From Hylemonella gracilis (GTDB taxonomy: Bacteria > Pseudomonadota > Gammaproteobacteria > Burkholderiales > Burkholderiaceae_C): a stretch of 64,000 nucleotides of DNA. Both the position numbers and the translations under genes were made by a program. The notes under the pieces were generated by a model that had not been told where the DNA came from, did not search any database, and saw only the letters and a program-made list of their open reading frames with translations. Below, piece by piece: positions 8,469-16,304 of this stretch (position 1 is the stretch's first letter; every line of letters starts with the position of its first letter). The stretch is from contig NZ_CP031395.1 of the NCBI RefSeq assembly GCF_004328645.1, positions 521,501-585,500 on the forward strand, read 5' to 3'.

Positions 8469-9647
8469 TTACTGGGCTTCCTTGGCCGGATCCTTCACGC
8501 GGTCGAACTTGTCGAACTCCACGTTCACCAGCTTGCCACCGACCTTCTCGGTTTTGCGGATGTAGACCGTTTGCACGATGTCGCGGGTGACCGGGTCGAC
8601 CTCGATGGGGCCGCGCGGGCTCTCGAACTGCAGGCCCTTGAGTGCTTCCATGACCTTGTCGCCGCTCACGTCACCGCCGGTCTTCTTCAAAGCCTGGTCA
8701 ATCGCGGCCATGGCGTCGTAGGCCGTCACGGCGAAGTAGCTCGGGCGCAAGCTGGTGCCGAACTGGGCCTCGAAGTCCTTGACGAACTTCTGGTTCTTGG
8801 CCGAGGGATGGGCATACGAATAGTGGTGGCTGGTGATCAGGCCCAGGGCCACGTCGCCGGTCGCATCCAGGTAACTGTCGTCGGTGGCCTCGCCGGTAGC
8901 GAACAGCTTGATGCCCGCGGCGTCCATGCCGCGTTCCTTCCAGACCTTGAGGAAGGCCGGCGGCATCACGCCCGAGGGGAAGAAGAAGAACACGGACTGC
9001 GGCTTGGCATCCTTGATGCGCTGCACATAGGCCGAGAAGTCCGGGTTGCTCATGGGCGTGCGCAGCTCGCCCACGACCTTGCCACCACCCTGCTCGAAGG
9101 CTTTCTTGAACGCGGTCAGGGAGTCAACGCCTGGGGCATAGTCCGCCACCACCACATAGGATTCCTTGATGCCTTGCTTGAGCATCCAGCGTGCCATCGG
9201 ATCGGAGACCTGCTGTACCGTGAAGGACAGGCGCGCCACATAGGGCGACGCGGTGGTGATGCCCGAGGACGAGGCGTTCATGACGACCACCGGCACCTTG
9301 GCCTGGGTGGCGACGGCAGCGACGGCATAGGCATTGGGGCTGAAGTCCAGGCCGGTGAGGATCTGCACCTTGTCGCGCACGATCAGTTCCTGGGCGATGC
9401 GCTTGGAGGCATCGGGGTTGGCACCCCCGGTGTCCTTCTTGATGATGTCCACCGTGCGGCCGGCGATCTTGCCGCCATGCTCCTTGAGGTAGAGCGCGAC
9501 GCCGGCATCGAACTGGCGTCCGTAGTCGGCATACGGGCCTGAGTAGGTGCCGATCAGGCCGATCTTGAGCGCGTCCTGCGCCTGCGCGACGGTGCCCAGC
9601 GTGGCCAGCGCGAGGGCGGCCAGCAGGGTGCGTTTGGAGAGGTTCAT
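8469..9647 (-). CDS. ABC transporter periplasmic substrate-binding protein (LivK/HAAT type)
   Basis: A 392-residue Peripla_BP_6-type protein. The signal peptide MNLSKRTLLAALALATLG ends before AQAQDALKIGLIGTYSGPYAD. The ligand-binding fold continues with a hinge segment near VVMNASSSGI and a family-typical C-terminal region (SPRGPIEVDPVTRDIVQTVYI). Its start overlaps the stop of the ferredoxin reductase gene upstream in an ATGA arrangement, so reductase and binding protein are translationally coupled. HAAT proteins related to this one bind amides, aromatic acids or amino acids. The ligand here is unknown but should be the substrate of the co-operonic Rieske system. Confidence 0.88.
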   Translation of the reverse strand: MNLSKRTLLAALALATLGTVAQAQDALKIGLIGTYSGPYADYGRQFDAGVALYLKEHGGKIAGRTVDIIKKDTGGANPDASKRIAQELIVRDKVQILTGLDFSPNAYAVAAVATQAKVPVVVMNASSSGITTASPYVARLSFTVQQVSDPMARWMLKQGIKESYVVVADYAPGVDSLTAFKKAFEQGGGKVVGELRTPMSNPDFSAYVQRIKDAKPQSVFFFFPSGVMPPAFLKVWKERGMDAAGIKLFATGEATDDSYLDATGDVALGLITSHHYSYAHPSAKNQKFVKDFEAQFGTSLRPSYFAVTAYDAMAAIDQALKKTGGDVSGDKVMEALKGLQFESPRGPIEVDPVTRDIVQTVYIRKTEKVGGKLVNVEFDKFDRVKDPAKEAQ

Positions 9648-10930
9648 CGTGGTGCTCCGTGGAAAAGATCAGCCCGCAGGCCGAGGGGGGTGGAAAACGG
9701 TTTCAGGTCGGCCGAAGGGTCGGCCAGCAGCTCGGGCGCGATGCGCGCGCCCAGGGCGATCAGCTTGCGCGCCAGCATGTGCTCGGCCGGACGGTTCACC
9801 GTGTGCGCGGCGCGCACGGCGCCGTCGCGCAGGTAGAAGAGCGTGAACTTGTCGCTGGCCAGCTCGCCCCGCAGCACGGCCTGGTCACCCGGCGCGGGCA
9901 GGCCGGCCATCTGGAACTTCAGCTCGTGCTGCTCGCTCCAGAACCAGGGCACGGCGTCCAGGGGCTGGGGCCGATCGACCAGCAGGGTGGCGGCGGCACG
10001 GGCGCCGTCGTTCGCGGCTTGGATCGATTCCAGGCGCGCGCGTTGCGGACCGCCAGGCACCGCCGGCAACGCCGGCAACGCCATGTTCGCGACATCGCCG
10101 ATGGCCAGCACATTCGGCGCGCTGCTGCGGCCCAAGGCATCGACCAGGATGCCGTTGTCGCAGGCGATGCCCGCCTGCTCGGCGAGTTCGCTGTTGGGCT
10201 GCACCCCGATGCCCAGCACCACCAGGTCGCAATCGATGCGCCGTCCATCGACCAGCTCCACCGCCACCACCCGGCCCTGGTGCCCGTGCAGGGCACGCAC
10301 GCCACAGCCCAGCGCCAGCGCGACACCGCGCCGTCGATGTGCGTCGGCCACGTAGTCCGACATGGCGGCGGGGAAGGTGCGGGCCAGCAGGCGCGGCTGG
10401 CTCTCGACCACGGTCACGCTGGCACCCACGCTGCTCAGGGCCGCGGCCACCTCGAGACCGATGAAACCGCCCCCGATCACGCAGGCGCGTTGGCTGGCAC
10501 CGAGGGCGGCCGCCACGGCCCGTGCGTCATCCAGGGTGCGCAAGGCGTGCACGCCCTGCAGGTCGGCGCCGGGCACCGACAGCCGCCGGCAGCGCGCGCC
10601 CGTGGCCAGGGCCAGCCAGCCGAAGTCCAGTTGCCCGCCATCCTCCAGGCGCAGGCGCCGCGTAGCCAGGTCCAGGCCGGTGACGCGCACGCCCAGCCGC
10701 AGGTCGATGCCTTGCTCGCGGTAGAAGTCGGGGCCGCGCAAGGCCAATTGATCCTCGGCGGTCTTGCCGGTCAACACCCCCTTGGACAGAGGCGGACGCT
10801 GGTAGGGGGTGTGCGGCTCATCGCCCAGCAACAGAATGGGCGCGTCAAAGCCCTGCTCGCGTGCGGCCGCGGCAAGCTGGATGCCGGCGTGCGAGGCGCC
10901 GACGATGAGCAGGGGCTCGGACCGTGCCAT
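9644..10930 (-). CDS. FAD-dependent NAD(P)H-ferredoxin reductase (putidaredoxin/rhodocoxin reductase type)
   Basis: A 428-residue flavoprotein. The FAD-binding fold begins LLIVGASHAGIQLA (a GASHAG variant of the GxGxxG loop). QRPPLSKGVLTG is typical of oxygenase-coupled ferredoxin reductases. The NAD-binding fold is VIGGGFIGLEVAAAL near residue 147, and the second FAD contact is VLAIGDVAN. It should pass electrons from NADH to the ferredoxin encoded immediately upstream, with which it shares one base (TGATG), and so to the Rieske oxygenase. The C-terminal reductase domain follows residue 320. It overlaps the ABC binding-protein gene by 4 bases. Confidence 0.9.
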   Translation of the reverse strand: MARSEPLLIVGASHAGIQLAAAAREQGFDAPILLLGDEPHTPYQRPPLSKGVLTGKTAEDQLALRGPDFYREQGIDLRLGVRVTGLDLATRRLRLEDGGQLDFGWLALATGARCRRLSVPGADLQGVHALRTLDDARAVAAALGASQRACVIGGGFIGLEVAAALSSVGASVTVVESQPRLLARTFPAAMSDYVADAHRRRGVALALGCGVRALHGHQGRVVAVELVDGRRIDCDLVVLGIGVQPNSELAEQAGIACDNGILVDALGRSSAPNVLAIGDVANMALPALPAVPGGPQRARLESIQAANDGARAAATLLVDRPQPLDAVPWFWSEQHELKFQMAGLPAPGDQAVLRGELASDKFTLFYLRDGAVRAAHTVNRPAEHMLARKLIALGARIAPELLADPSADLKPFSTPLGLRADLFHGAPR

Positions 10931-11253
10931 CAGACCTGGGTCTCCGGCACGCTCACGGTCAAGCCGTCCAGCTCGAGCGTCACGGTGATCTGGCAGCTCA
11001 GGCGGCTGTTGGGCGCGCGCGCGCTGGCGGTGCCGTCGAGCAACTCGTCTTCCATGTCATCGGGCGGCGGCAGCCTGGGCAGGTCGGCCTCGAGGACGTA
11101 AACATGGCAGGTAGCGCAGGAGCAGCTGCCTCCGCATTCGGCGTCGATGCCGCGGATGTTGTGGCGGATGGCGGTCTCCATCACGCTGGCCCCAGGCTTG
11201 GCCTCGACGCTGCGTGTGCTGCCGTCTTTCAGGATGTAGTGGATCGTGGGCAT
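10930..11253 (-). CDS. [2Fe-2S] ferredoxin, adrenodoxin/putidaredoxin type
   Basis: A 107-residue ferredoxin. Cluster ligands are Cys40, Cys46 and Cys49 (C-x5-C-x2-C in ECGGSCSCATC) and Cys87 (RLSCQI), the spacing of adrenodoxin-type ferredoxins; Cys44 is an extra cysteine inside the loop. It is placed between the reductase (1-base overlap) and the glutamine-synthetase-like gene (22 bases). It should shuttle electrons from the FAD reductase to the Rieske oxygenase, as DdmB does in the dicamba O-demethylase system. It is cytoplasmic, without a signal peptide. Confidence 0.9.
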   Translation of the reverse strand: MPTIHYILKDGSTRSVEAKPGASVMETAIRHNIRGIDAECGGSCSCATCHVYVLEADLPRLPPPDDMEDELLDGTASARAPNSRLSCQITVTLELDGLTVSVPETQV

Positions 11254-11275
11254 GGCATTCGGTGTCCAGGCAGGC

Positions 11276-12715
11276 TCAGAACATGTCGAAGTATTCGCGT
11301 TGCTCCCACTCGCTCACGTCGAGATTGAAGCGCGCGATCTCCGCCTGCTTGATGTGGCAGTAGTAATCGACGAAGCCCTGCCCCAGCTGCGCGCACAACC
11401 AACGGTCTGCCCTCAGGGCATGGAGGGCGTCGCCCAAGGTGCGCGGCAGCTGCTCGGCCGGTGTTTCGTAAGGGGCGTCCGCCGAGGGGCCTGGGTCCAG
11501 GCGTTCGGCCATGCCATGCAAGCCCGAGTACAGCTGCGAGGCCAGGTAGAGGTATGGGTTGGCCGTGGGTTCGCCGATGCGGTTTTCGATGCGGGAGGCG
11601 CTGTCGCCGACCGCGCCCAGCACGCGCAGCATCGCGCCGCGGTTGTCCTGGGCCCAGATCGCCCGGTCTGGCGCCAGCGAGAAAGGCCGATAACGGCGGT
11701 AGCCATTGAGCGTGGGGCTGGCCAACGCGGCGCTGCCGCAGGCATGGGCCTTGAGGCCGGCCAGGTAATGCAGGCCCAGGGGGCTCAGGCTGGCGCCCTC
11801 CTGCTCGGGCACGAAGGCGTTGCGGCCATCGGCCTGGTGGCAGAGGGACTGGTGCAGATGCCAGCCGCTGGACATCACGTTCGGAATGCGCGGGCGGCAC
11901 ATGAAGGTCGCATGGTAGCCGTGCCGGCGGCAAATCTGCTTGATGGCGCTGCGCAGCAGCACCATGGTGTCGGCCGGCATCATGTCTTGCGTCGGCCCGA
12001 ACACCAGCTCGAACTGGCTGGGGCCGAACTCGATCTCCAGCGATTGCAGGGGCAGGCCCAGAGCCAGCAGCTGGCTGCGCAGCAGTTCCATCAGCGGATC
12101 GACACTGTCGTAGCGCAACTCGGTCAGGTACTGGTGGCCGTGCGTCAGCAAGGACACCCGCGGCGGCTCACCGGGTTGGCCCGAATCGGCCAGGCGCATG
12201 GCGGGCTCGTCGAGTTTGAAGACATGGAACTCCACCTCCAGGCCGGCCACGAAGCTCAAGCCTTGTGCGTGGACCTGCTCGACGGCGCGCTGGAGGATGC
12301 GGCGCGTGTCGAAGGGACAGCGCTGGCCGTCCTTCATGTAGGCGTCGCACAGCACCCAGGCGGTGCGCGGCGCCCAGGGCAGCATGCGGAACGTGCCCGG
12401 GTCGGGCACGATGACGAAGTCGGCGCCGCCCTGCAAGCCGGGGAGGTCAAAACCACCGCCGCTCGTGAACACCGGGAACACCGTGCGGTGCGAGGTGTCC
12501 TTGGCCAACAAGGTGGTGGTCAGGTTCACGCCGCGCTTGAAGGCGCCCCGCGCGGCCTCGGTCACCAGAGTCTTGCCCCGCAGAATGCCATGCTGGTCGG
12601 CCCAGGCGAAACGGACGACGTCCACCTCGCCACTGTCGAGCCGGGCCAGCAGTTCCCGGGCCTGGACCTGCTGGTCGGCAGACCAGAGCCCGAAACGCTC
12701 TATGAAATCGCTCAT
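11276..12715 (-). CDS. glutamine synthetase-family ligase (probable gamma-glutamyl-amine synthetase)
   Basis: A 479-residue protein with the complete GS fold. An N-terminal beta-grasp region (VVRFAWADQHGILRGK) is followed by metal and ATP motifs: GLEVEFHVF, ATFMCRPRIPNVMSSGWHLH, the arginine-rich AIWAQDNRGAMLRVLG and RIENRIGEPTANPYLYLA. It is longer and more divergent than the biosynthetic enzyme and lacks the GlnA adenylylation-loop context, so it is more likely a catabolic ligase of the type that gamma-glutamylates amines, as the aniline-pathway AtdA1/TdnQ proteins do. Its position between a Rieske oxygenase (12 bases) and its ferredoxin supports this. The amine substrate is unknown. Confidence 0.82.
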   Translation of the reverse strand: MSDFIERFGLWSADQQVQARELLARLDSGEVDVVRFAWADQHGILRGKTLVTEAARGAFKRGVNLTTTLLAKDTSHRTVFPVFTSGGGFDLPGLQGGADFVIVPDPGTFRMLPWAPRTAWVLCDAYMKDGQRCPFDTRRILQRAVEQVHAQGLSFVAGLEVEFHVFKLDEPAMRLADSGQPGEPPRVSLLTHGHQYLTELRYDSVDPLMELLRSQLLALGLPLQSLEIEFGPSQFELVFGPTQDMMPADTMVLLRSAIKQICRRHGYHATFMCRPRIPNVMSSGWHLHQSLCHQADGRNAFVPEQEGASLSPLGLHYLAGLKAHACGSAALASPTLNGYRRYRPFSLAPDRAIWAQDNRGAMLRVLGAVGDSASRIENRIGEPTANPYLYLASQLYSGLHGMAERLDPGPSADAPYETPAEQLPRTLGDALHALRADRWLCAQLGQGFVDYYCHIKQAEIARFNLDVSEWEQREYFDMF

Positions 12716-12727
12716 GGGCGGTGAACC

Positions 12728-14050
12728 TCAGTCTTTCAGGCGCGCGCTGGCCCAGTCGCAGCTCAGGCGCCGCGCCCGGTCGGCCTGTTCGCAGTAGCCG
12801 TCGACGGCGTCGGCGCTGGCCACGCCATCGATGGACGGCGGCCCGGTCAAGGCGCTGGCCTGGGCCGCGTCCGGACGCACCGGCACCGGCGCACCCGCCT
12901 GCGCGGCCTCGATGGCCTGCACCAGCAGGCGGCGGTATGCCACGATGCCCTTGTCGGTCGTGCCCAGGTGCTCGCGCGTGCGGTCCTGGATCGAGCCCAT
13001 GGATTCGCAGGCCCATTGGTCATGCACATTGATGTCCATGCCCATGCCGGTGTACGTCTTGGTGGCCTGCTCCTCGGCGTTGTAGCCGTATTCGTTGCGC
13101 TTGTTCTTGCGCGAGACGTAGTCGGGCAGCTCGATGGTTTCCAGGCGTTGCGCGCGCATTTGCTGCTTGTCGACCGGCTTGGTGAAGCTGGTGAAGATGG
13201 CGTACCAATAGCAGCGACGGTCATCCACGGGCACATGCCATTGCGAGATCGTCATCTCGGTGCTCATCGGAATCACGAAGGCCTGCGGGAACACCACGTT
13301 GGTGACGCGCACATGGGTCTGCGCCTCGGTCAGCTTGCGCAAGGTGGTCAGGCGCATGCCGAACAGCGCGGGCTGCACCTGGATGTCCGGGCGGTCGTAT
13401 TCACGCAGCACCTTGGTGATGGCCAGGTCCGAGTCGGCCGAGGCGCCGCGGAACTGCTTGCCGTAGCTTTCGGCGGTGTCTTCGTCCTCGTAAAAGCGGT
13501 GCAGGAAGGACGCATGGGCCGGGTCCATGCCGACTTCCAGCGCCTGCAGCCAGTTGCATTCCCACAGGCCCTTGAACGCGAAGGTGTGGCTGTCGGGGGC
13601 GACGAAGCAATCGAATTCCGGGAAGGCCGGCGGTTCGCCCTCGCCCAGGTAGGCGAAGATCACGCCGCTTTTTTCGACGACCGGGTAGGCCCCCTGCTTG
13701 ATGCGCGTGCACAGCTTGCTGCCCTCGGGCTCGGCTGGCGTCTCGCGGCATTGGCCGGTCGCGTCGAACAACCAGCCGTGGAAGGCGCAGCGCAGCCCGC
13801 CATCCTCGAGCCGACCGTAAGCCAGGTCCGCGCCACGGTGGGGGCAATCACGGTCCAGCAAGCCGAGGCGACCGCTCTCGTCGCGGAACAGCACGAAGTG
13901 CTGACCCATGAGCTGCACTGGCTTGAGTGGCCGGGGACCCCTCAGTTCTTCCGACAGAGCCACGGGTTGCCAATAGCGGCGCAGCAGGGTTCCGGCAGGC
14001 GTTCCGGCACCAACCTGGGTCATGAAATCATTCTGTTCAGCACTGATCAT
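12728..14050 (-). CDS. Rieske [2Fe-2S] aromatic ring-hydroxylating oxygenase, alpha subunit (phthalate-dioxygenase-like)
   Basis: A 440-residue oxygenase. The Rieske cluster ligands are Cys69, His71 (CPHRGADLAYG) and Cys88, His91 (LRCAFHGW). The mononuclear iron site is LEVGMDPAHASFLH, giving His179, His184 and the bridging Asp176. Length and motifs match the group of homo-oligomeric oxygenases that includes phthalate 4,5-dioxygenase and dicamba O-demethylase, which have no beta subunit; none is encoded nearby. It would dioxygenate, hydroxylate or O/N-dealkylate its substrate with electrons from the adjacent ferredoxin and reductase. It is the first gene of the operon, directly behind the GntR-controlled promoter region. 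Confidence 0.92.
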   Translation of the reverse strand: MISAEQNDFMTQVGAGTPAGTLLRRYWQPVALSEELRGPRPLKPVQLMGQHFVLFRDESGRLGLLDRDCPHRGADLAYGRLEDGGLRCAFHGWLFDATGQCRETPAEPEGSKLCTRIKQGAYPVVEKSGVIFAYLGEGEPPAFPEFDCFVAPDSHTFAFKGLWECNWLQALEVGMDPAHASFLHRFYEDEDTAESYGKQFRGASADSDLAITKVLREYDRPDIQVQPALFGMRLTTLRKLTEAQTHVRVTNVVFPQAFVIPMSTEMTISQWHVPVDDRRCYWYAIFTSFTKPVDKQQMRAQRLETIELPDYVSRKNKRNEYGYNAEEQATKTYTGMGMDINVHDQWACESMGSIQDRTREHLGTTDKGIVAYRRLLVQAIEAAQAGAPVPVRPDAAQASALTGPPSIDGVASADAVDGYCEQADRARRLSCDWASARLKD

Positions 14051-14084
14051 TCAAACGCTCCAATCGGGCAAGTTATTGCATTCG

Positions 14085-14096
14085 ATTGCATGCAAT
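14085..14096. promoter_or_regulatory. palindromic operator candidate (ATTGCATGCAAT)
   Basis: A perfect 12-base palindrome in the AT-rich gap between the Rieske gene and the divergent gntR. It lies a few bases downstream of the predicted -10 of the oxygenase operon, around the expected transcription start, which suits repression. Further ATGCAT cores occur at 14242-14251 and 14314-14319. FCD-type GntR proteins often bind short palindromes of this kind; the assignment is inferred from position and symmetry. Confidence 0.5.
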
Positions 14097-14103
14097 GGCA
14101 TTC

Positions 14104-14133
14104 ATTATTTCTTACTCAAGCCAATGACATCAA
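14104..14133 (-). promoter_or_regulatory. predicted sigma70 promoter of the Rieske/GS/ABC operon
   Basis: On the minus strand, TTGATG (14133-14128) and AATAAT (14109-14104) are separated by 18 bases. The predicted start near 14097 overlaps the palindrome at 14085-14096 and leaves a leader of about 45 bases before the Rieske ATG. Prediction is from consensus similarity only. Confidence 0.45.
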
Positions 14134-14241
14134 GAAAAAGCGCCAAGATTCGACCGTATTACTGGTAAATACTGATCTTATTTGCCTATTTTTGAACCAA
14201 AAAATGGCTGTTGATCTGAAAAACTCAGGCTTCTCAGATTT

Positions 14242-14251
14242 ATGCATGCAT
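14242..14251. promoter_or_regulatory. second palindrome in the gntR/Rieske intergenic region (ATGCATGCAT)
   Basis: A perfect 10-base palindrome sharing the TGCATGCA core with 14085-14096. It lies about 22 bases upstream of the predicted gntR -35 element, a position compatible with autoregulation or looping between the two sites. The rest of this 280-base gap is markedly AT-richer than its surroundings and has no gene. Confidence 0.4.
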
Positions 14252-14272
14252 TAATCGGGCCATATCTATTCG

Positions 14273-14302
14273 TTGGTATGCCGATTTCTGTACTGTTAAG
14301 AT
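14273..14302 (+). promoter_or_regulatory. predicted gntR promoter
   Basis: TTGGTA (14273-14278) and TAAGAT (14297-14302) are separated by 18 bases. A further ATGCAT core at 14314-14319 sits just after the expected start site and about 12 bases before the gntR ATG. Prediction rests on consensus similarity. Confidence 0.4.
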
Positions 14303-14330
14303 TCCTGACCTTCATGCATACAGCGGACAC

Positions 14331-15065
14331 ATGGACTCTCAACAATCGCGGGTATTGGTTCAGCTGCGGGACATGATCCTCAAGGGCGCGTTTGGCCCGG
14401 GCGAACGTCTGGCCGAGATCCCGCTGGCTGAGCGGCTAGGCGCCTCGCGCACCCCTGTCCGCCTGGCGTTGGGCAGTCTGGAGCATGAAGGGCTGATCGA
14501 GCCTTCGCCCGGCGGGGGCTACCAGATGCGGCGCTTCACCCTGCGGGAGATTTCCGACGCCATCCGGGTCCGGGGTTTGATCGAAGGCTGCGCGGCCCGC
14601 CTGCTGGCGGAAGAAGGCGCCACTCGGCCCCTGCTGCGGGCGCTGCATGACTGCTTGGACGCGGGTGACAAGGCCGTCTACAAGACGCGCATGGACCTGG
14701 ACGATTACGCCGCCTACGTTGAGATGAACGACGCCTTCCATCGCCTCATCATGGAAGGCTGCGGCAACGCCGCGCTCAAGCGAACGATGGAGTCACTCAT
14801 GGGGCAACCGTTCGCGGCGCCGAGCGCCATGCTGCCCATGCAGTCATCGATGGAAGAAGGCCACCAGTGGATGCAGCAGGCACATCGCCAGCACCATGCC
14901 TTGGTCCAGGCCATCGAGCGCGGCCAGGGCGCCCGGGCCCAGGCCCTGGGCGAGGAGCACGTGGAGATTGCCCGCATGAACCTGGACTATGCCTCGGAGC
15001 GACCGGAGCTGGCCGCCAACCTGATGCCGGGTCTGAAACTGGTTGGCGTGCATTCCGGCAAGTGA
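14331..15065 (+). CDS. GntR-family transcriptional regulator, FCD (FadR/VanR) subgroup
   Basis: A 244-residue regulator. The N-terminal winged helix-turn-helix spans about residues 8-72 (GERLAEIPLAERLGASRTPV, ending with wing EGLIEPSPGGGYQM). The C-terminal all-helical FCD ligand-binding domain has the expected metal-binding residues in MNDAFHRLIMEG, HRQHHALVQAI and EEHVEIAR. It is transcribed away from the Rieske operon and is the obvious local regulator, probably de-repressing it when substrate or a breakdown product binds. It ends at a bidirectional terminator shared with the peroxiredoxin gene. Confidence 0.88.
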   Translation: MDSQQSRVLVQLRDMILKGAFGPGERLAEIPLAERLGASRTPVRLALGSLEHEGLIEPSPGGGYQMRRFTLREISDAIRVRGLIEGCAARLLAEEGATRPLLRALHDCLDAGDKAVYKTRMDLDDYAAYVEMNDAFHRLIMEGCGNAALKRTMESLMGQPFAAPSAMLPMQSSMEEGHQWMQQAHRQHHALVQAIERGQGARAQALGEEHVEIARMNLDYASERPELAANLMPGLKLVGVHSGK

Positions 15066-15097
15066 TGCCGAGATCTGCGCCGCCTGGCGCGGACATG

Positions 15098-15127
15098 AAA
15101 AAAGCCATCGACCCGCGATGGCTTTTT
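15098..15127. terminator. bidirectional rho-independent terminator between gntR and the peroxiredoxin gene
   Basis: GCCATCG (15104-15110) pairs with CGATGGC (15116-15122) around a 5-base loop. It is flanked by six A on the left and five T on the right, so it can terminate the gntR transcript rightwards and the peroxiredoxin transcript leftwards. Confidence 0.85.
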
Positions 15128-15160
15128 ATTGGATGGCGCCCTGCGCTTTCCCGCCGCGCT

Positions 15161-15667
15161 TCAGCTCTTGGCCTGGGCCAGCAGGGTTGCCGCGTCGCTG
15201 ACTTCGAACTTGCCAGGCGCCTCGATGTTGAGTGATTTCACCTTGCCATCCTTGATCAGCATGGAATATCGGTTGCTGCGCAGCCCCATGCCGCGCGCGG
15301 TCAGGTCCAGCGTCAGGCCCGTCGCCTTGGCGAACTCGGCGCTGCCATCGGCAAGCATGCGTACCTTGCCATCGGTCTTCTGGTCACGCGCCCAGGCGCC
15401 CATGACAAAGGGATCGTTCACCGCCAGGCACCAGATCTCATCCACGCCCGCCGCCTTCAGCGCCGCGTAATTCTCGACATAACCCGGCACATGCTTGGCC
15501 GAGCAGGTGGGCGTGAAAGCACCGGGCACGGCGAACAAGGCAATGGTCTTGCCAGCAACAGCCTTGCCGACCGACACCGGGTTGGGGCCGATGCTGCAGC
15601 CGTTGCCTTCGACTTCGGCATATTCCGAGAGAGTCACATCCGGCAGGGTGTCTCCAACTTTGATCAT
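15161..15667 (-). CDS. peroxiredoxin, Prx5 type
   Basis: A 168-residue thiol peroxidase. The peroxidatic Cys55 lies in PGAFTPTCSAKHVPGY. The later blocks DEIWCLAVNDPFVMGAW, KVRMLADGSAEF and ARGMGLRSNRYSML are diagnostic for the Prx5 subfamily, which reduces hydroperoxides using thioredoxin or glutaredoxin/glutathione. It is cytoplasmic. It lies just beyond the end of the ribosomal operon, on the same strand but behind that operon's strong terminator, so it should have its own promoter between 15668 and 15760. Confidence 0.93.
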   Translation of the reverse strand: MIKVGDTLPDVTLSEYAEVEGNGCSIGPNPVSVGKAVAGKTIALFAVPGAFTPTCSAKHVPGYVENYAALKAAGVDEIWCLAVNDPFVMGAWARDQKTDGKVRMLADGSAEFAKATGLTLDLTARGMGLRSNRYSMLIKDGKVKSLNIEAPGKFEVSDAATLLAQAKS

Positions 15668-15759
15668 GTCGCGCTCCTCGTTGAGTATGGATGGCAGGAA
15701 AGGTCAATCAACACATCGCAATTTTGCTGACCACAGCGCGCAGCGCTTGTCATGCAAAA

Positions 15760-15791
15760 GCAAAACGGCTCACCATTGTGAGCCGTTTTGC
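15760..15791 (-). terminator. strong terminator of the str/S10 ribosomal operon
   Basis: A perfect 14-base inverted repeat, GCAAAACGGCTCAC against GTGAGCCGTTTTGC, with a 4-base loop, followed on the minus strand by CTTTTGC. It lies 23 bases after the rpsQ stop and ends the 10-kb leftward ribosomal transcript. Confidence 0.85.
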
Positions 15792-15813
15792 AAGACCGGG
15801 TCGCGGTCGAGGC

Positions 15814-16083
15814 TTAAACCGCCAAGGCCTTCTCGACCAAGCGGGTCGCAACCCAGTTCTTGGTCTTGGAAAGGGGACGGCTTTCAGTGATCTCGATCAC
15901 GTCGCCCAGCTTGTATTCGCCATTTTCGTCATGGGCGTGGTACTTGCTGGAACGGATCACGATCTTGTCGTAGATCGGGTGCTTCACCCGACGCTCGATC
16001 AGCACGGTCACGGTCTTGGCGCGCTTGTCGCTGACGACCTTGCCAACGAGGGTGCGCTTGAGGGATTTTTTGGCTTCCGTCAT
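15814..16083 (-). CDS. rpsQ: 30S ribosomal protein S17
   Basis: An 89-residue primary 16S rRNA-binding protein. [28 protein letters not shown] and [18 protein letters not shown] are the conserved OB-fold strands. It is the last gene of this operon copy, 9 bases after rpmC. In E. coli rplN would follow next in a separate operon; here a terminator and a peroxiredoxin gene follow instead. Confidence 0.98.
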   Translation of the reverse strand: MTEAKKSLKRTLVGKVVSDKRAKTVTVLIERRVKHPIYDKIVIRSSKYHAHDENGEYKLGDVIEITESRPLSKTKNWVATRLVEKALAV

Positions 16084-16092
16084 GGTCGCTCC

Positions 16093-16290
16093 TTAGTTGG
16101 CCGCTTGCTTTTCAGCAAGAATCGTCTTGGCGCGCGCCACGGCACGGCGCGTCAGACGTATTTGCGCCGTATTGTTGAGCTGTTGCGTGGCTTTTTGCAT
16201 GCGCATGTTGAAGTTGGCCTTCTGCAGGTCCTTCACTTCGGCTTGCAGGGCGGCCACGTCCTTCTGGCGCAGATCAGCAGTTTTCGTCAT
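16093..16290 (-). CDS. rpmC: 50S ribosomal protein L29
   Basis: A 65-residue two-helix protein near the nascent-peptide exit tunnel. It has the conserved LRQKDVAALQAEVKDLQKAN and VARAKTILAEKQ helices. It lies 14 bases after rplP and 9 bases before rpsQ, the standard order. Length is normal for the family. Confidence 0.98.
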   Translation of the reverse strand: MTKTADLRQKDVAALQAEVKDLQKANFNMRMQKATQQLNNTAQIRLTRRAVARAKTILAEKQAAN

Positions 16291-16304
16291 ATCGATGCTC
16301 CTGA

